From assembly GCA_046350115.1 (NCBI GenBank), contig JAXMAZ010000027.1, positions 37,132 to 101,131 on the forward strand: DNA of 64,000 nt. Reading direction: 5' to 3'. Under the pieces are notes generated by a model. It was not told the origin of the DNA. It was given only the letters and a program-made list of their open reading frames with translations, and did no database searches. Of this stretch, positions 33,446-46,186 are shown in pieces (the first letter of the stretch is position 1; every line of letters starts with the position of its first letter). Position numbers and translations under genes: made by a program. This stretch comes from JAXMAZ01 sp046350115. Its GTDB lineage: Bacteria; Planctomycetota; Planctomycetia; Gemmatales; Gemmataceae.

Positions 33446-33606
33446 CGGTGGCTCCGGGTGTAAGGGGTGTCGGCCGCCCCGGGTAAGCCGGGTGGGGCGT
33501 GGCTATGGTGCCAGCCGGCGGCCCGGAAAGCAACCGGTTGCCGGGCCAACGACAAACACCTACCCTCACCCCATCCCGCCCCGCCGCCCGTCCCGGAGTC
33601 TGCCCC

Positions 33607-35043
33607 TTGTCGCCTCTCACCCGGTTCCTCGTCCTGACCGTCGCCGCCATCGGGTTCCTGTTCGACACCTACGAGCTGCTCATGTTCCCGGTCATCGGGG
33701 CGAGCGCGTTGTCGGAGCTGATGCACGTCCCGGCGGACAGCGACGCGGTCCGGCTGTGGAGCGGGCGGATGCTGTGGATCGCCGCCCTGGCCGGGGGCAC
33801 CTTCGGCCTGCTCGGTGGGTGGCTGGTGGACCGGCTCGGCCGGAAGACGATCATGGTGGCCAGCATCCTGGCCTACTCGGTGTCCCCGCTGGCCGCCGCG
33901 TTCAGCACGGAACTTTGGCAACTGGTGCTGTTCCGCAGCACGACCTTCGTCGGGGTGTGCGTCGAACTGGTGGCGGCCGTCACCTGGCTGGCCGAACTGT
34001 TCGACGACAAGCGGACCCGGGAGCGGGCGATCGGCTGGACCCTGGCGTTCGCCTCGCTCGGCGGCATCCTGGTGACGGAGGTGTTCAACCTGATCGTGGC
34101 CGCCGCCCGCACCCCCGGCACCCTGCCGGACGTGCCGTGGCCGGCCGGGCACGACCCGGCGAACGTCGCCTGGCGGTTCACCCTGCTCACCGGCCTCGTC
34201 CCCGGGCTGCTCATCCTGGCCCTGATGCCGTTCGTCCCGGAGAGCCGGGTCTGGCTGGAGCGGAAGCGGGCAGGGACATTGCGGCGGCCGAGCTTCGGCG
34301 AGCTGTTCGCCCCGGCCCTGCGGCGGACCACGATCGCCACGACCGTCCTGTCGGCGTGCGGGTACGCCGCCGCGTTCGGGGCACTGCAGCTCACCCCGCT
34401 CCAGATGGTTCCCGGGCTGCCGGCCATCGCCGAGGTGCGGAAGGAGGCCGGGCCGAAGGTGAAGGCTGCGGAGGCGAAGGCCGCCGCGGCGACCGGCGAG
34501 GAGAAAGCGGCGGCTGAGAAGGAACTGTCGGCGGCCAAGCGGGCGGTCCCGCAGGCGATCCAGGAGACCCGCGGGAACATCCAGCGGTGGCAGGAACTCG
34601 GCGGGCTGACCGGCCGGATCGTGCTGGCCGTCCTGCTCGGGGTGGTCGCCAGTCGGTGGCTGATCCGCGGGTTCCTGCTGCCCGGCGTGGCCCTGTTCCC
34701 GGTCACATACTTAGTGCTGTACTACGGCGAGTACAACATATTCGCGACGGCCATCTTCTTCTGCGGGCTGCTCACGGTCGGTCAGTTCAGCTACCTGAGC
34801 GAGTTCTTGCCGAAGGTGTTCCCGGTCCACCTCCGCGGCACCGGGAGCAGCTTCGCCACGAACGTCGGCGGGCGGATGGTCGGCACCATGTTCGCCCTGG
34901 TGAACACCGAACTGCTCGCCCCGCTGTTCGCCGGCGAGAACCCGGCCAAGGTGGCGACGGCGGCGGCGGTCATCGGCGGGTCGGTGTTCTTCGTCGGGCT
35001 GTTCGCGGCCTTCTTCCTGCCGGAGCCGAAGGCCGAGGGCTGA
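33607..35043 (+). CDS. MFS transporter with a coiled-coil central loop
   Basis: A 478-residue 12-helix major facilitator protein. LTRFLVLTVAAIGFLFDTYE is the first membrane segment. GGWLVDRLGRKTIMVASILA holds the motif-A loop of the N-terminal half (GxLxDRxGRK). The C-terminal half follows with FLLPGVALFPVTYLVLYYGE, GQFSYLSEFLPKVFPVHLRG and FATNVGGRMVGTMFALVNTE, typical of the sugar/metabolite-type MFS. Between helices 6 and 7 there is an unusually long soluble loop with a charged coiled coil (EVRKEAGPKVKAAEAKAAAA ... KELSAAKRAVPQ). The start is uncertain: TTG at 33607 with GGAG eight bases upstream fits best; an ATG at 33499 would add a Pro/Arg-rich, unlikely N-terminus. Confidence 0.85.
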   Translation: MSPLTRFLVLTVAAIGFLFDTYELLMFPVIGASALSELMHVPADSDAVRLWSGRMLWIAALAGGTFGLLGGWLVDRLGRKTIMVASILAYSVSPLAAAFSTELWQLVLFRSTTFVGVCVELVAAVTWLAELFDDKRTRERAIGWTLAFASLGGILVTEVFNLIVAAARTPGTLPDVPWPAGHDPANVAWRFTLLTGLVPGLLILALMPFVPESRVWLERKRAGTLRRPSFGELFAPALRRTTIATTVLSACGYAAAFGALQLTPLQMVPGLPAIAEVRKEAGPKVKAAEAKAAAATGEEKAAAEKELSAAKRAVPQAIQETRGNIQRWQELGGLTGRIVLAVLLGVVASRWLIRGFLLPGVALFPVTYLVLYYGEYNIFATAIFFCGLLTVGQFSYLSEFLPKVFPVHLRGTGSSFATNVGGRMVGTMFALVNTELLAPLFAGENPAKVATAAAVIGGSVFFVGLFAAFFLPEPKAEG

Positions 35044-35051
35044 GACGCCGG

Positions 35052-35918
35052 TCAGCCTTTCTTCCGGCCCGCGAAGAACTCGGCGATCAGCCGCTTCGAC
35101 TCGTCCGAGCCGGCCACCCGGAGGAACCCGGCCGTCTCGATCGCCAGCCCGTCGGCGAGTTGCTCGGCGGCCCCGGCGGTCAGTGCGGTGAGCGCCTCCC
35201 GCACCGCCGCTGGCTCCTGCGGGATCGGCGGCTGGTACTCTTCTCGGTCCATCGCCGGCACCGGCTCTTGCTTCACCCGCCGCCGCTCGGCCCACTCGGC
35301 CCGGGGGCGGCCGGCGACGAACCGGCGGGCGTGCTCAACCAGACCGTCGGACGGCGCCACCTCCTCGGCCAGTCGCAACTCGACCGCCCGCTCGCCGCTG
35401 ACGCTCGCCCCGGACGCTAACATCTCCGCCGCCCACTTCAGCCCGATCACCCGGGGCAGCCGTTGCGTCCCGCCCCACCCGGGGATCAGCCCGAGCTTCA
35501 CCTCCGGTAGCCCGAGTTCGACCCGCGGGTTTGTGCCGATCACCCGGTAGTCGCAGGCCAGGGCCACTTCCAGACCGCCGCCGAGGGCGGCTCCGTCGAT
35601 CGCCGCGACGGTCGGGAAGGGGAGGGCGGCCAGGGCCGCCAGCAGCCCCAGCCCCTGGGCGACGAGCGCCTCCGTCGCGTCGGCGAACGGCCCGGGGAGG
35701 GACTGGAAGAACTTCAGGTCCGCCCCGGCGATGAAGATGCCCGGCTTGCCGCTGGCGACCACCAGTCCGGCCAGGTCGGTGTGGGTGCCGAGCGGGGTGA
35801 GGGCGTCTTCGAGTTCGGCCCACAGGGCGGCGGACAGGACGTTCGCTCGGCTGCCGGGCTGGTCGATGGTCAGGACCGCAACCCGGTCCGGGCGGACCTC
35901 GACGCGGACGGCGGACAT
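35052..35918 (-). CDS. Enoyl-CoA hydratase/isomerase family protein
   Basis: A 288-residue crotonase-fold enzyme. The CoA-binding/oxyanion-hole segments are SGKPGIFIAGADLKFFQSLP and AAIDGAALGGGLEVALACDY (GGGxE, first catalytic Glu). The second catalytic Glu is in RVELGLPEVKLGLIPGWGGT. Both glutamates of a true hydratase are present. It most resembles the hydratase part of multifunctional FadJ/FadB-type beta-oxidation proteins, but here stands alone. The C-terminal third (VKQEPVPAMDREEYQPPIPQ onward) is longer than in simple 260-residue hydratases. GGAGG lies eight bases before the ATG. Role: hydration of 2-enoyl-CoA in fatty-acid oxidation or a related pathway. It converges with the MFS gene with only eight bases between. 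Confidence 0.88.
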   Translation of the reverse strand: MSAVRVEVRPDRVAVLTIDQPGSRANVLSAALWAELEDALTPLGTHTDLAGLVVASGKPGIFIAGADLKFFQSLPGPFADATEALVAQGLGLLAALAALPFPTVAAIDGAALGGGLEVALACDYRVIGTNPRVELGLPEVKLGLIPGWGGTQRLPRVIGLKWAAEMLASGASVSGERAVELRLAEEVAPSDGLVEHARRFVAGRPRAEWAERRRVKQEPVPAMDREEYQPPIPQEPAAVREALTALTAGAAEQLADGLAIETAGFLRVAGSDESKRLIAEFFAGRKKG

Positions 35919-35955
35919 GGGTGTGACCTCCGGGGGTGCCGGCGATCATACCCGG

Positions 35956-36621
35956 TCAGCGGCGGAACCGCAGCACCGGCTCGTCCAGCGTCCGCCGTTT
36001 GAACGGGTAGCGGGCCACGTCCAGGGCGTCCAGCAGCCAGTCGTGGGTGACGCACGGGTCGGCCAGCAGCCCGGTCTTGTCCATCGCATTCGCCAGCCGG
36101 CGGGTGATCAGCTCACCGTAAAAGGCGATCGGCTTGGACGTCTCGTGCAGGACCGGGTCGGTCATGGTGATGGCGTGGACGCAGTGGTTGATGTCCGGCC
36201 GGCGGTCCCCGCGGTCGAGCGTCTGGTACTTGACCTGTCCGCTGTCCAGTACTCCCTTGTACCGGACGGCCTGGGCGTACCACTCCGGCCGGATCTCCCA
36301 CGGCCCCCACAGGGCCAGTTCCTGCCGGCCGGTGGTCATCAGGTCCAGGGTTTCGTGAAGCCCGTAGTTGCGGCCCGGCTCGGGGCGGAGCTTGAGCGGC
36401 TTGACCGGCATCTGGCAGGGCAGCCAACTGATCGTGAACCGCTCGGCCACCACCTCGCCGGCCGGCGTCACCGCCGTCCGCACGAAGGTGGCCCAGGTGT
36501 GAGCTGTCTGTGGCCGGAACTGGACCGCCTGGCCGCCGAACAGCAGCAGGTAGTACCGGTCGGCGGTCGGGGCAGGGGGGTCGGCCGAGGCGGCCAGGGC
36601 GAGTGCGACGAGCAGACCCAC
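35956..36621 (-). CDS. Hypothetical secreted protein
   Basis: A 221-residue protein. The GTG at 36621 is chosen because GGAGG lies eight bases upstream and it begins directly with a signal peptide (VGLLVALALAASADPPAPTA). ATGs further up would add a Cys/Arg-rich leader with no coding look. The mature protein has a beta-rich pattern (RYYLLLFGGQAVQFRPQTAH, FTISWLPCQMPVKPLKLRPE, TLDLMTTGRQELALWGPWEI). It ends in a helix-rich part with conserved-looking His/Cys (DINHCVHAITMTDPVLHETS). No family is recognised. It lies 38 bases upstream of the hydratase gene on the same strand and could share its transcript. Confidence 0.7.
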   Translation of the reverse strand: MGLLVALALAASADPPAPTADRYYLLLFGGQAVQFRPQTAHTWATFVRTAVTPAGEVVAERFTISWLPCQMPVKPLKLRPEPGRNYGLHETLDLMTTGRQELALWGPWEIRPEWYAQAVRYKGVLDSGQVKYQTLDRGDRRPDINHCVHAITMTDPVLHETSKPIAFYGELITRRLANAMDKTGLLADPCVTHDWLLDALDVARYPFKRRTLDEPVLRFRR

Positions 36622-36756
36622 GGCGGATCCCTCCGGTGCGACGAAGGCGGCACCGAAGGATAACCCCACCCGACACACCCATCCGGGCGGCCGCCGCGAG
36701 TCGCCGGTTTCCCCGACAGGCACGACCGGCAGAAGCGGCGCCGCCCGAACAGCCGG

Positions 36757-38058
36757 CTACGACTGGACGACGTACCCGAACCGCTCCCGGAACTGGTCGG
36801 GGGTGAGCTTCACGGCGGCGGCCAGGGCGGCCAGCTTGGCCGGGTCGGCGAAGTCGGCCGCCTCCAGCCGGGTCATGTACTCCCGCCCGCACTCGTAGGT
36901 GACGCTGGACACGTCCACCACCCGCGGCTTCATCCGCTGGGTGGCCGGGTTGATCATCTCCTCGAACGGGAATGGCATCAGCTTGCCGCCGACCACGCTG
37001 ACGATCGCCCCGTACTTGGCCGACTCGTCGCTCATCAGGAACTGGACCGCCCCGAACCCCAGGTCGCGGGTGTACTCGGCGTCGAACGGGATCGGGTCGG
37101 CGCACCGCAGCTCGTACCCCAGGTCCTTGTCGATCATGGTGGCGGTCAGGCCGAGCGGCTTGAGCCGGTCGGCGATCCGGTCGCGGATGAGCCGGCCGAA
37201 CTCGATCTCCCCGAGCCGCAGGTGCCCGTGCGGGTCCCGTTCCACCTTCCCGTACCGGCGGAGTTCGGCCTCCCCGATGGCCTCGGTCAGCCCTTTCTCG
37301 CCGATGCACTCGAGCAGCCCCTCGGCCAGCACCGCCAGCCCGTACCCCTTGCCCTCCAGTTTCCGCTTGATCATCGACCCGATGACGATGTCGGCCAGGT
37401 GGTCGAGGGTGAACGGCTTGCCCCGGAACTCCTCCGGGATGAGGGTCAGGGTGGAGGCGGACGCCTTGCCGATGCCCAGCGCCAGGTGCCCGGCCGCCCG
37501 GCCCATGCTGACGATCAGGTACCACCGGCCGGTGGTCCGGGCGTCCTCGTGCAGGCTGCGGGCCAGTTGCACCCCCAGGTGGCGGGCGGTCTCGAACCCG
37601 AACGTCGGCACCCCCGGGGGGAGCGGCAGGTCGTTGTCGATGGTCTTCGGCACGTGGGCGACCCGGATCGCCCCGCCGGCCTGCTTGTACACCTGGCTGC
37701 CGCTGAACGCGGTGTCGTCCCCGCCGATCGTCACCAGGTAGCCGACCCCGAGCTGCTTGAACGCGTCCAGCACCTTGGCCATGTCGGCCGGGTTCTTGGC
37801 CGGGTTGGTCCGGCTGGTGCCCAGGTACGACCCGCCGCGGTTGTAGTACGGGCCGACGAACACCGGGTCGAGCCGCGGGCAGGTCTTGTCGGTGACCACC
37901 CCGGCGACCAGGTTCTTGAACCCGTCCCGGACGCCGACCACCTCGAACCCGCGGTGGGCGGCCTCGATGGTGACGGCCGAGATCACCCCGTTGATGCCCG
38001 GGGCCGGGCCGCCGCCGACGACGATGGCCAGCCGACCGCGGGGGGAGAACGATGCCAT
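36757..38058 (-). CDS. 6-phosphofructokinase, pyrophosphate-dependent type
   Basis: A 433-residue PfkA-fold enzyme. RLAIVVGGGPAPGINGVISA is the N-terminal phosphate-binding loop. LVTIGGDDTAFSGSQVYKQA carries the donor-site GGDD, and VPKTIDNDLPLPPG carries the catalytic PKTIDND. Both Asp in GGDD (instead of GGDG) and Lys in PKTIDND (instead of PGTIDND) are known to mark PPi-dependent rather than ATP-dependent enzymes. IVSMGRAAGHLALGIG and EFRGKPFTLDHLADIVIGSM complete the sugar-phosphate site. It would phosphorylate fructose 6-phosphate reversibly with pyrophosphate in glycolysis/gluconeogenesis. The ATG at 38058 is the first that begins the domain cleanly. The gene follows waaA by 73 bases. 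Confidence 0.88.
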   Translation of the reverse strand: MASFSPRGRLAIVVGGGPAPGINGVISAVTIEAAHRGFEVVGVRDGFKNLVAGVVTDKTCPRLDPVFVGPYYNRGGSYLGTSRTNPAKNPADMAKVLDAFKQLGVGYLVTIGGDDTAFSGSQVYKQAGGAIRVAHVPKTIDNDLPLPPGVPTFGFETARHLGVQLARSLHEDARTTGRWYLIVSMGRAAGHLALGIGKASASTLTLIPEEFRGKPFTLDHLADIVIGSMIKRKLEGKGYGLAVLAEGLLECIGEKGLTEAIGEAELRRYGKVERDPHGHLRLGEIEFGRLIRDRIADRLKPLGLTATMIDKDLGYELRCADPIPFDAEYTRDLGFGAVQFLMSDESAKYGAIVSVVGGKLMPFPFEEMINPATQRMKPRVVDVSSVTYECGREYMTRLEAADFADPAKLAALAAAVKLTPDQFRERFGYVVQS

Positions 38059-38131
38059 ACGCAGTGCCTTGGACAGAATCCGAAAGTGAGAGGACGAGAC
38101 CGAGCGGCCGTCACCGGCCACCCGGTTTGTG

Positions 38132-39460
38132 TTAGGAATCGGACCCCGGGGGCCGAAATTCAAGGGGTCGGCCGGCGGTCACCCGGTCGAGCACGTCCAG
38201 GGTGCGGGCGGTCGCCCCCTGCTGTTGCCGGACCAGCTCTCGGGCCGCACTCCCCATCCGCCGCCTTAACTCGGTGTCCGCGAAAAGCCGGCCGATGTCC
38301 TGCTCCAGCCTGGCCGCGTCGGCTACCGTCACCGCCCCGCCGGCGTCCACCAGCCGCCGGGCGGCGTCCCGGAAGTTCCACACGTGCGGGCCGAACACGA
38401 CCGGCACCCCGTACCCGGCCGGCTCGATCATGCTCTGCCCGCCCCGCTTGCCGTCCAGGCTACCGCCAGTGAACCCGACGTCAGCCAGCCCCCACGCCGC
38501 CCCGAGTTCGCCGACGGTGTCCAGCAGGACGACGGCCGGCGGCGGCGTCAACGGTTGCGTGAGTTGGCTGCGGCGGACGAATGGCAACCCGGACTTCGCC
38601 ACCAAGTCCGCCACCTCGGCGAACCGGTCCGGGTGCCGCGGCACGAGGATGAGGAACAGGTCCGGGAAGCGGTGCCGCAGCCGGGCGACAGCATCGAGAA
38701 CGATGGCCTCTTCCGGGGCGTGGGTGCTGCCGGCGACCCACACCACCTCCCGGCCGGTCAGCCCGAGCAGCCGACGCAGCTCGACCGCCTTCGGCGAGTC
38801 GCGGTCGCCGGTCGCCCCGTCGTACTTCACTGACCCGGTGACGCTCACCCGGTCCGCCGGCACCCCGAGCAGTCGCAGTCGCTCGGCGTAGTCTTCCGAT
38901 TGCACCGCGAAGTGGGCAACGTGTCGGAGCAACAGGCGGCGGGCGACCCAGGCGAACCGCCTCAGCCGGGCGAAACTCCGCGGGCTGAGCCGGCCGTTGA
39001 CCACCACCACCGGCACCCGTCGACGGCCCGCGGCGGCCAGGAAGTTCGGCCACAGCTCGCTCTCGGCCAGCACCACCACCCGCGGTTTCGCCGCGTCCAG
39101 CGCCCGGCCGACCGCCCAGGAGAAGTCGAACGGGTACGCCACCACCACGCAATCGGCGAACCGGCCGCGGGCCTCGGCGAGGCCGGTGTCGGTGGTGCTG
39201 GAGACGACGACCAGCCAGTCCGGGTGGCGCTTGCGGAACGCCCCGACCAGGGTGACGAGTAGGTGAACTTCGCCGACGCTCACCCCGTGGAACCAGGCGA
39301 CCGGCCGGCCGTCCGGGTTCGGCACCGCGACCCGGCCGAGCAGCTTGGCGGCCAGGTCGCGGCGATACCGCCCGGTGGTCGCCGCCCGCCACGCCAGCCA
39401 CGGAGAGAGGGCGACAAGAGTGAGCAGGTACAGGGCGTCGAGGGCGAGAGTTGTCAGCAT
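38132..39460 (-). CDS. waaA: 3-deoxy-D-manno-octulosonic acid (Kdo) transferase
   Basis: A 442-residue GT30-type enzyme. It has the N-terminal membrane anchor MLTTLALDALYLLTLVALSP, then PVAWFHGVSVGEVHLLVTLV (GVSVGE motif), VVVSSTTDTGLAEAR, VVLAESELWPNFLAAAGRRR, VPVVVVNGRLSPRSFARLRR, RVSVTGSVKYDGATGD, VVWVAGSTHAPEE and LILVPRHPDRFAEV. The acceptor-side ends are LDTVGELGAAWGLADVGFTG and GGQSMIEPAGYGVPVVFGPH. It attaches Kdo from CMP-Kdo to lipid A precursor at the cytoplasmic face of the inner membrane, which supports a Gram-negative-type outer membrane. The ATG at 39460 is preferred over one 18 codons upstream because it opens with the membrane anchor. Confidence 0.92.
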   Translation of the reverse strand: MLTTLALDALYLLTLVALSPWLAWRAATTGRYRRDLAAKLLGRVAVPNPDGRPVAWFHGVSVGEVHLLVTLVGAFRKRHPDWLVVVSSTTDTGLAEARGRFADCVVVAYPFDFSWAVGRALDAAKPRVVVLAESELWPNFLAAAGRRRVPVVVVNGRLSPRSFARLRRFAWVARRLLLRHVAHFAVQSEDYAERLRLLGVPADRVSVTGSVKYDGATGDRDSPKAVELRRLLGLTGREVVWVAGSTHAPEEAIVLDAVARLRHRFPDLFLILVPRHPDRFAEVADLVAKSGLPFVRRSQLTQPLTPPPAVVLLDTVGELGAAWGLADVGFTGGSLDGKRGGQSMIEPAGYGVPVVFGPHVWNFRDAARRLVDAGGAVTVADAARLEQDIGRLFADTELRRRMGSAARELVRQQQGATARTLDVLDRVTAGRPLEFRPPGSDS

Positions 39461-39485
39461 CCTGCCGTCCGTCCGTCGGGACGGC

Positions 39486-39698
39486 TCACGAAGGGTCAGC
39501 CGGCGGCCCGCCACGCCGGGCGTCGCGCGCCCGCAGCTCCTCGTCGCTCAGGTAGCGGGCCGGGTCCGGTCGGCCGTACAGCGGGAGGGCCAAGTCTTCG
39601 GCCGTCGGCACCCGACCCTCGATCTCGATCTGCACGAACTCGCCTCGATACCAAGTCGTGTCCGGGTTCAGGTTTGGACGGGTATTATCGGGCGTCAT
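39486..39698 (-). CDS. Small hypothetical protein in the secA-waaA gene chain
   Basis: A 70-residue soluble protein, MTPDNTRPNLNPDTTWYRGE followed by FVQIEIEGRVPTAEDLALPL and a basic, charged end (YLSDEELRARDARRGGPPAD). The ATG overlaps the stop of the preceding gene (ATGA), and waaA starts 25 bases after its stop, so it should be translated as part of the same operon. No family is recognised. Confidence 0.6.
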   Translation of the reverse strand: MTPDNTRPNLNPDTTWYRGEFVQIEIEGRVPTAEDLALPLYGRPDPARYLSDEELRARDARRGGPPADPS

Positions 39699-40095
39699 CG
39701 CGTCTCCCCCGGTCCCAAGAGGTGGAGAGTGGTGTCACACATGAATTGATTGTGGCAGAACAGCTCGACGGTGTATAGCCCCGGGTAGGGGAACACGCAC
39801 CGGGTTAGAACCAATGAAACCTGGAGCGCGGTCAGGCGGTCCGTGAACCGCAACGGGTAGGGATCGGAACGGTAAATCACCTCATCCCGAGCGGCGTGCC
39901 TGACCACGAGCCGGACCGGCACCGTACCGATGCCGCCGACCAGTTGGGCGAACACGACCACCCGGGTGCCGGCGTGCGGGAAGCCGGTCGCTCGGATGGC
40001 GTCGAATACTCCAGACAGAGACACCTTGCCCGAGCCGTCCGGGGTCACGGCGTCACACAGGGCGAGCGGTCGGGCGACCGGTAACACCAGCCGGC

Positions 40096-40099
<4 letters not shown>
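39695..40099 (-). CDS. DUF6941-like hypothetical protein
   Basis: A 134-residue soluble protein starting at a GTG that overlaps the secA stop (GTGA). The sequence LALCDAVTPDGSGKVSLSGV-FDAIRATGFPHAG, then RVVVFAQLVGGIGTVPVRLV and TRCVFPYPGLYTVELFCHNQ has the pattern of DUF6941 proteins (a beta-sandwich of unknown function with the GKxSLxGVFDxI motif). Both its start and stop overlap neighbours, which implies translational coupling with secA and the small gene at 39486-39698. Function is unknown; the link to SecA is positional. Confidence 0.75.
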
Positions 40100-43917
<3,818 letters not shown>

Positions 43918-43987
43918 AAGGCGAGGCCTCGTAATAGCTTGCCGTGTGATCGGAGTGCGGCGCCGGGCGGACTCGGGCCAGACTGTC

Positions 43988-44016
43988 AATCTAAGAAGGT
44001 CGGAAAAGGGGGTCAA
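43988..44016 (-). promoter_or_regulatory. Sigma-70-type promoter for secA
   Basis: On the minus strand TTGACC (44016-44011) and TAGATT (43993-43988) are exactly 17 bases apart, matching the consensus at five and four positions. The predicted start is about 65 bases before the secA ATG. Confidence 0.65.
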
Positions 44017-44170
44017 TACGGACCGGCCGGGGCAACCCGCACGATCCGCTCAACTGTCATTTCCCACCCGAAATAGGACACGAACGCTGCCATAAATCGC
44101 CGCCATGACCTGGCGAACGGCCGGCAGGTCCTGCTACCAGGGGAGCCGCGTAGCGAGAGGCGGAGTCTGA

Positions 44171-44315
44171 CTTGCTCCCCCTCCCCCGCTTCGGGGAGGG
44201 GCCATTCGGGGGAGGGGTTACGACAGCGTCCCGTCACCGGGACTTCGACAGTCGGGTGGTGAATGGGCGTGCAACCCCACCCCGGCCCCCTCCCCGAAGC
44301 GGGGAGGGGGAGCGA
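44171..44315. repeat. REPIN-like inverted pair of family-A elements
   Basis: A forward copy at 44171-44220 (CTTGCTCCCCCTCCCCCGCT...) and an inverted copy at 44272-44315 are separated by 51 bases. It is the first block of the gene-free stretch 43918-44773, which is otherwise made of the family-B palindrome and another family-A copy. Confidence 0.88.
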
Positions 44316-44343
44316 CGGCAGCTAGTGGACGGCTGCGGCGGTT

Positions 44344-44467
44344 CTGTAGGGTGCGTGGAGCGAGGCTTTGGGAGCGGAACGCACCGGCCCGGCAGCGACC
44401 GCTCCCGACCGGGTGGGGCCTCCGCGGTGCGTTCCGCTCCCAAAGCCTCGCTCCACGCACCCTACAG
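44344..44467. repeat. Family-B palindrome with perfect 42-bp arms
   Basis: CTGTAGGGTGCGTGGAGCGA... at 44344-44385 is the exact complement of 44426-44467 (42 bases), around a 40-base GC-rich centre. It is the least diverged family-B copy in the window. Confidence 0.92.
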
Positions 44468-44473
44468 AACACC

Positions 44474-44592
44474 ACTTCGGGGAGGGGCGCGACAGCCACC
44501 CGTCCCGGAACGTCCAATGTCACCGGCCTGGGTGGAAGGCTTGACCCTCCCCCCTCCCCCGGCCCCCTCCCCGAAGCGGAGAGGGGAGCAAG
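44474..44592. repeat. Family-A fragment and further family-A copy
   Basis: A remnant ACTTCGGGGAGGGGC at 44474-44488 and a full inverted copy at 44545-44592 (CCTCCCCCGGCCCCCTCCCC...) flank about 55 bases. The remaining stretch to 44773 has no gene or clear signal that I can see. Confidence 0.8.
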
Positions 44593-44773
44593 ACCTCGTC
44601 CGCACGCTGCCACGGCGGACGATCCGCCCCCATCCGGGGTGCCGGACCAGCCGGTTGACGCCGGCAGTCCGTCAGTTGGCCTGTTCGGCTCGTCCGGTCC
44701 GGTCTACGCTGTGGCTCCTCACGACTCGCACCGGGCACCCCGCACATACTCCCCACGTCGTAAGAGGTCGCCG

Positions 44774-46153
44774 ATGCCTCGCCCGTCGCAGCCACTCCTG
44801 CACCTGTCGCCGCTCGAAGACCGCGTCGTACCGACCCTGGCCGGGGTGCCGGCGAACGCCGTGGTGGTCGCCCCGGACACCGGCGGCATCCCGGTCGTGC
44901 GGGTGGTCAGCCCGTCCACCGGGGCGACGGTCGGCGAGGTGCAGGCGTATGAGGACTCGTTCCGCGGCGGGGTCCGCGCCGCCCTCGGGGACGTGACCGG
45001 GGACGGGGTCCGGGATCTGGTGATCGCCCCGGGGGTCGGCGGCGGGCCGCGGGCTCGCATCATCGACGGCAAGACTGGGGCGACCGTCGCCGACTTCTTC
45101 GTGTACGAGCCGACCTACACCGGCGGGGTGTACGTGGCGGTCGCCGACGTGAACGGGGACGGCCGGGCGGACCTGATCACCGGCACCGGGGTCGGCGGCG
45201 GGCCGCGGGTGCGGGTGCTGGACGGGGCCAGCCTGGGGGCGACTACGCTCAAGGACTACTTCGCCTACGAGGACAGCTTCCGGGGCGGGGTGCAGGTGGC
45301 CGCCGGGGACGTGACCGGGGACGGGATCGCCGAGGTGATCGCCGGCACCGGGGTCGGCGGCGGGCCGGTGGTCAAGACGTTCGGGGCGGACGGCCGGGTG
45401 CTGACGACCGTGGTGGCCGACGACCCGGGGTTCCGCGGCGGGGTGCGGGTGGACGCGACCGACGCCGACGGGGACGGCCGGGCCGAGGTCGTCACCCGGG
45501 TGCGGCGGGGGAACGCCGAGGTGCTCCGGCTGTTCGCCGGGACGGCCGGCACCCTCACCGACGTGATCGTCCGGCCGGTGGACGACAACCCGTCCCCGGG
45601 CGACACCGGCGGCGGGGTCGTCGTGCCCGGGGTGGTGACATCCCTGGAGGGGACGGTGACGGCGGTCAACGCGGCAGCCGGGACGGTGGCCGTCTCGGTC
45701 GCCGGCGGGCCGGCCCAGACGGTCCGCACCGGGCCGGGCACGATCATCGAGCGGAACGACGCCACCGCCGCTCTCAACACCTTTCAGGCCGGTGACCGGG
45801 TGCAAGTCCGGGTCGGCGCGGACGGGCTGGCGGTCAAGCTGGACGCCCACGCCCCGACCGCCCCGAGCCAGCCCGTCGACCCGGGCACGCCGTCCGGCCC
45901 GGCCCCGACCGGCGACCTGCCCGGTCCGAGCGCCCGGATCGAGGGGACGATCACTGCTGTGGACGCGGCCGGCGGGGCGTTCTCCATCCGGTCGGCCAAG
46001 GGGACAGTCTACCTGATCCGGGTGACGGCCGCGACCAAGATCGAGAAGAACGGGGTGACGGTGCCGCTCTCCGCCTTCCTGATCGGCGACTTCGGCCAGG
46101 CCCGGACCGACGCCGCCGGGGTCGTCACCCGGGCGGAGGCGGTGCCGTCGTGA
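44774..46153 (+). CDS. FG-GAP/VCBS repeat protein with planctomycete LEDR-type N-terminus
   Basis: A 459-residue protein. The N-terminus MPRPSQPLLHLSPLEDRVVP is the short LxPLEDR motif found at the start of many planctomycete exported surface proteins. Four or so FG-GAP-type blades follow, each with a Ca-binding-like Asp loop: GDVTGDGVRDLVIAPGVGGG, ADVNGDGRADLITGTGVGGG, GDVTGDGIAEVIAGTGVGGG and DATDADGDGRAEVVT. Each blade is linked by the motif DSFRGGV or similar. Two repeats of about 70 residues at the end (VTSLEGTVTAVNAAAGTVAV and ARIEGTITAVDAAGGAFSIR) resemble DUF5666-like OB/beta domains. The predicted role is a beta-propeller-like surface or extracellular binding protein. The ATG at 44774 is chosen because it opens the LEDR motif. 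Confidence 0.85.
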   Translation: MPRPSQPLLHLSPLEDRVVPTLAGVPANAVVVAPDTGGIPVVRVVSPSTGATVGEVQAYEDSFRGGVRAALGDVTGDGVRDLVIAPGVGGGPRARIIDGKTGATVADFFVYEPTYTGGVYVAVADVNGDGRADLITGTGVGGGPRVRVLDGASLGATTLKDYFAYEDSFRGGVQVAAGDVTGDGIAEVIAGTGVGGGPVVKTFGADGRVLTTVVADDPGFRGGVRVDATDADGDGRAEVVTRVRRGNAEVLRLFAGTAGTLTDVIVRPVDDNPSPGDTGGGVVVPGVVTSLEGTVTAVNAAAGTVAVSVAGGPAQTVRTGPGTIIERNDATAALNTFQAGDRVQVRVGADGLAVKLDAHAPTAPSQPVDPGTPSGPAPTGDLPGPSARIEGTITAVDAAGGAFSIRSAKGTVYLIRVTAATKIEKNGVTVPLSAFLIGDFGQARTDAAGVVTRAEAVPS

Positions 46154-46186
46154 CGGGGGCGGTCGGGGCGGGTATCATGGCCCCTG

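Noticed and set aside
43918..44773. Small genes within the 856-base gap before the FG-GAP gene
   Set aside because: All candidate frames translate repeat sequence (SPLRGGGRG-type) and lack ribosome binding sites.
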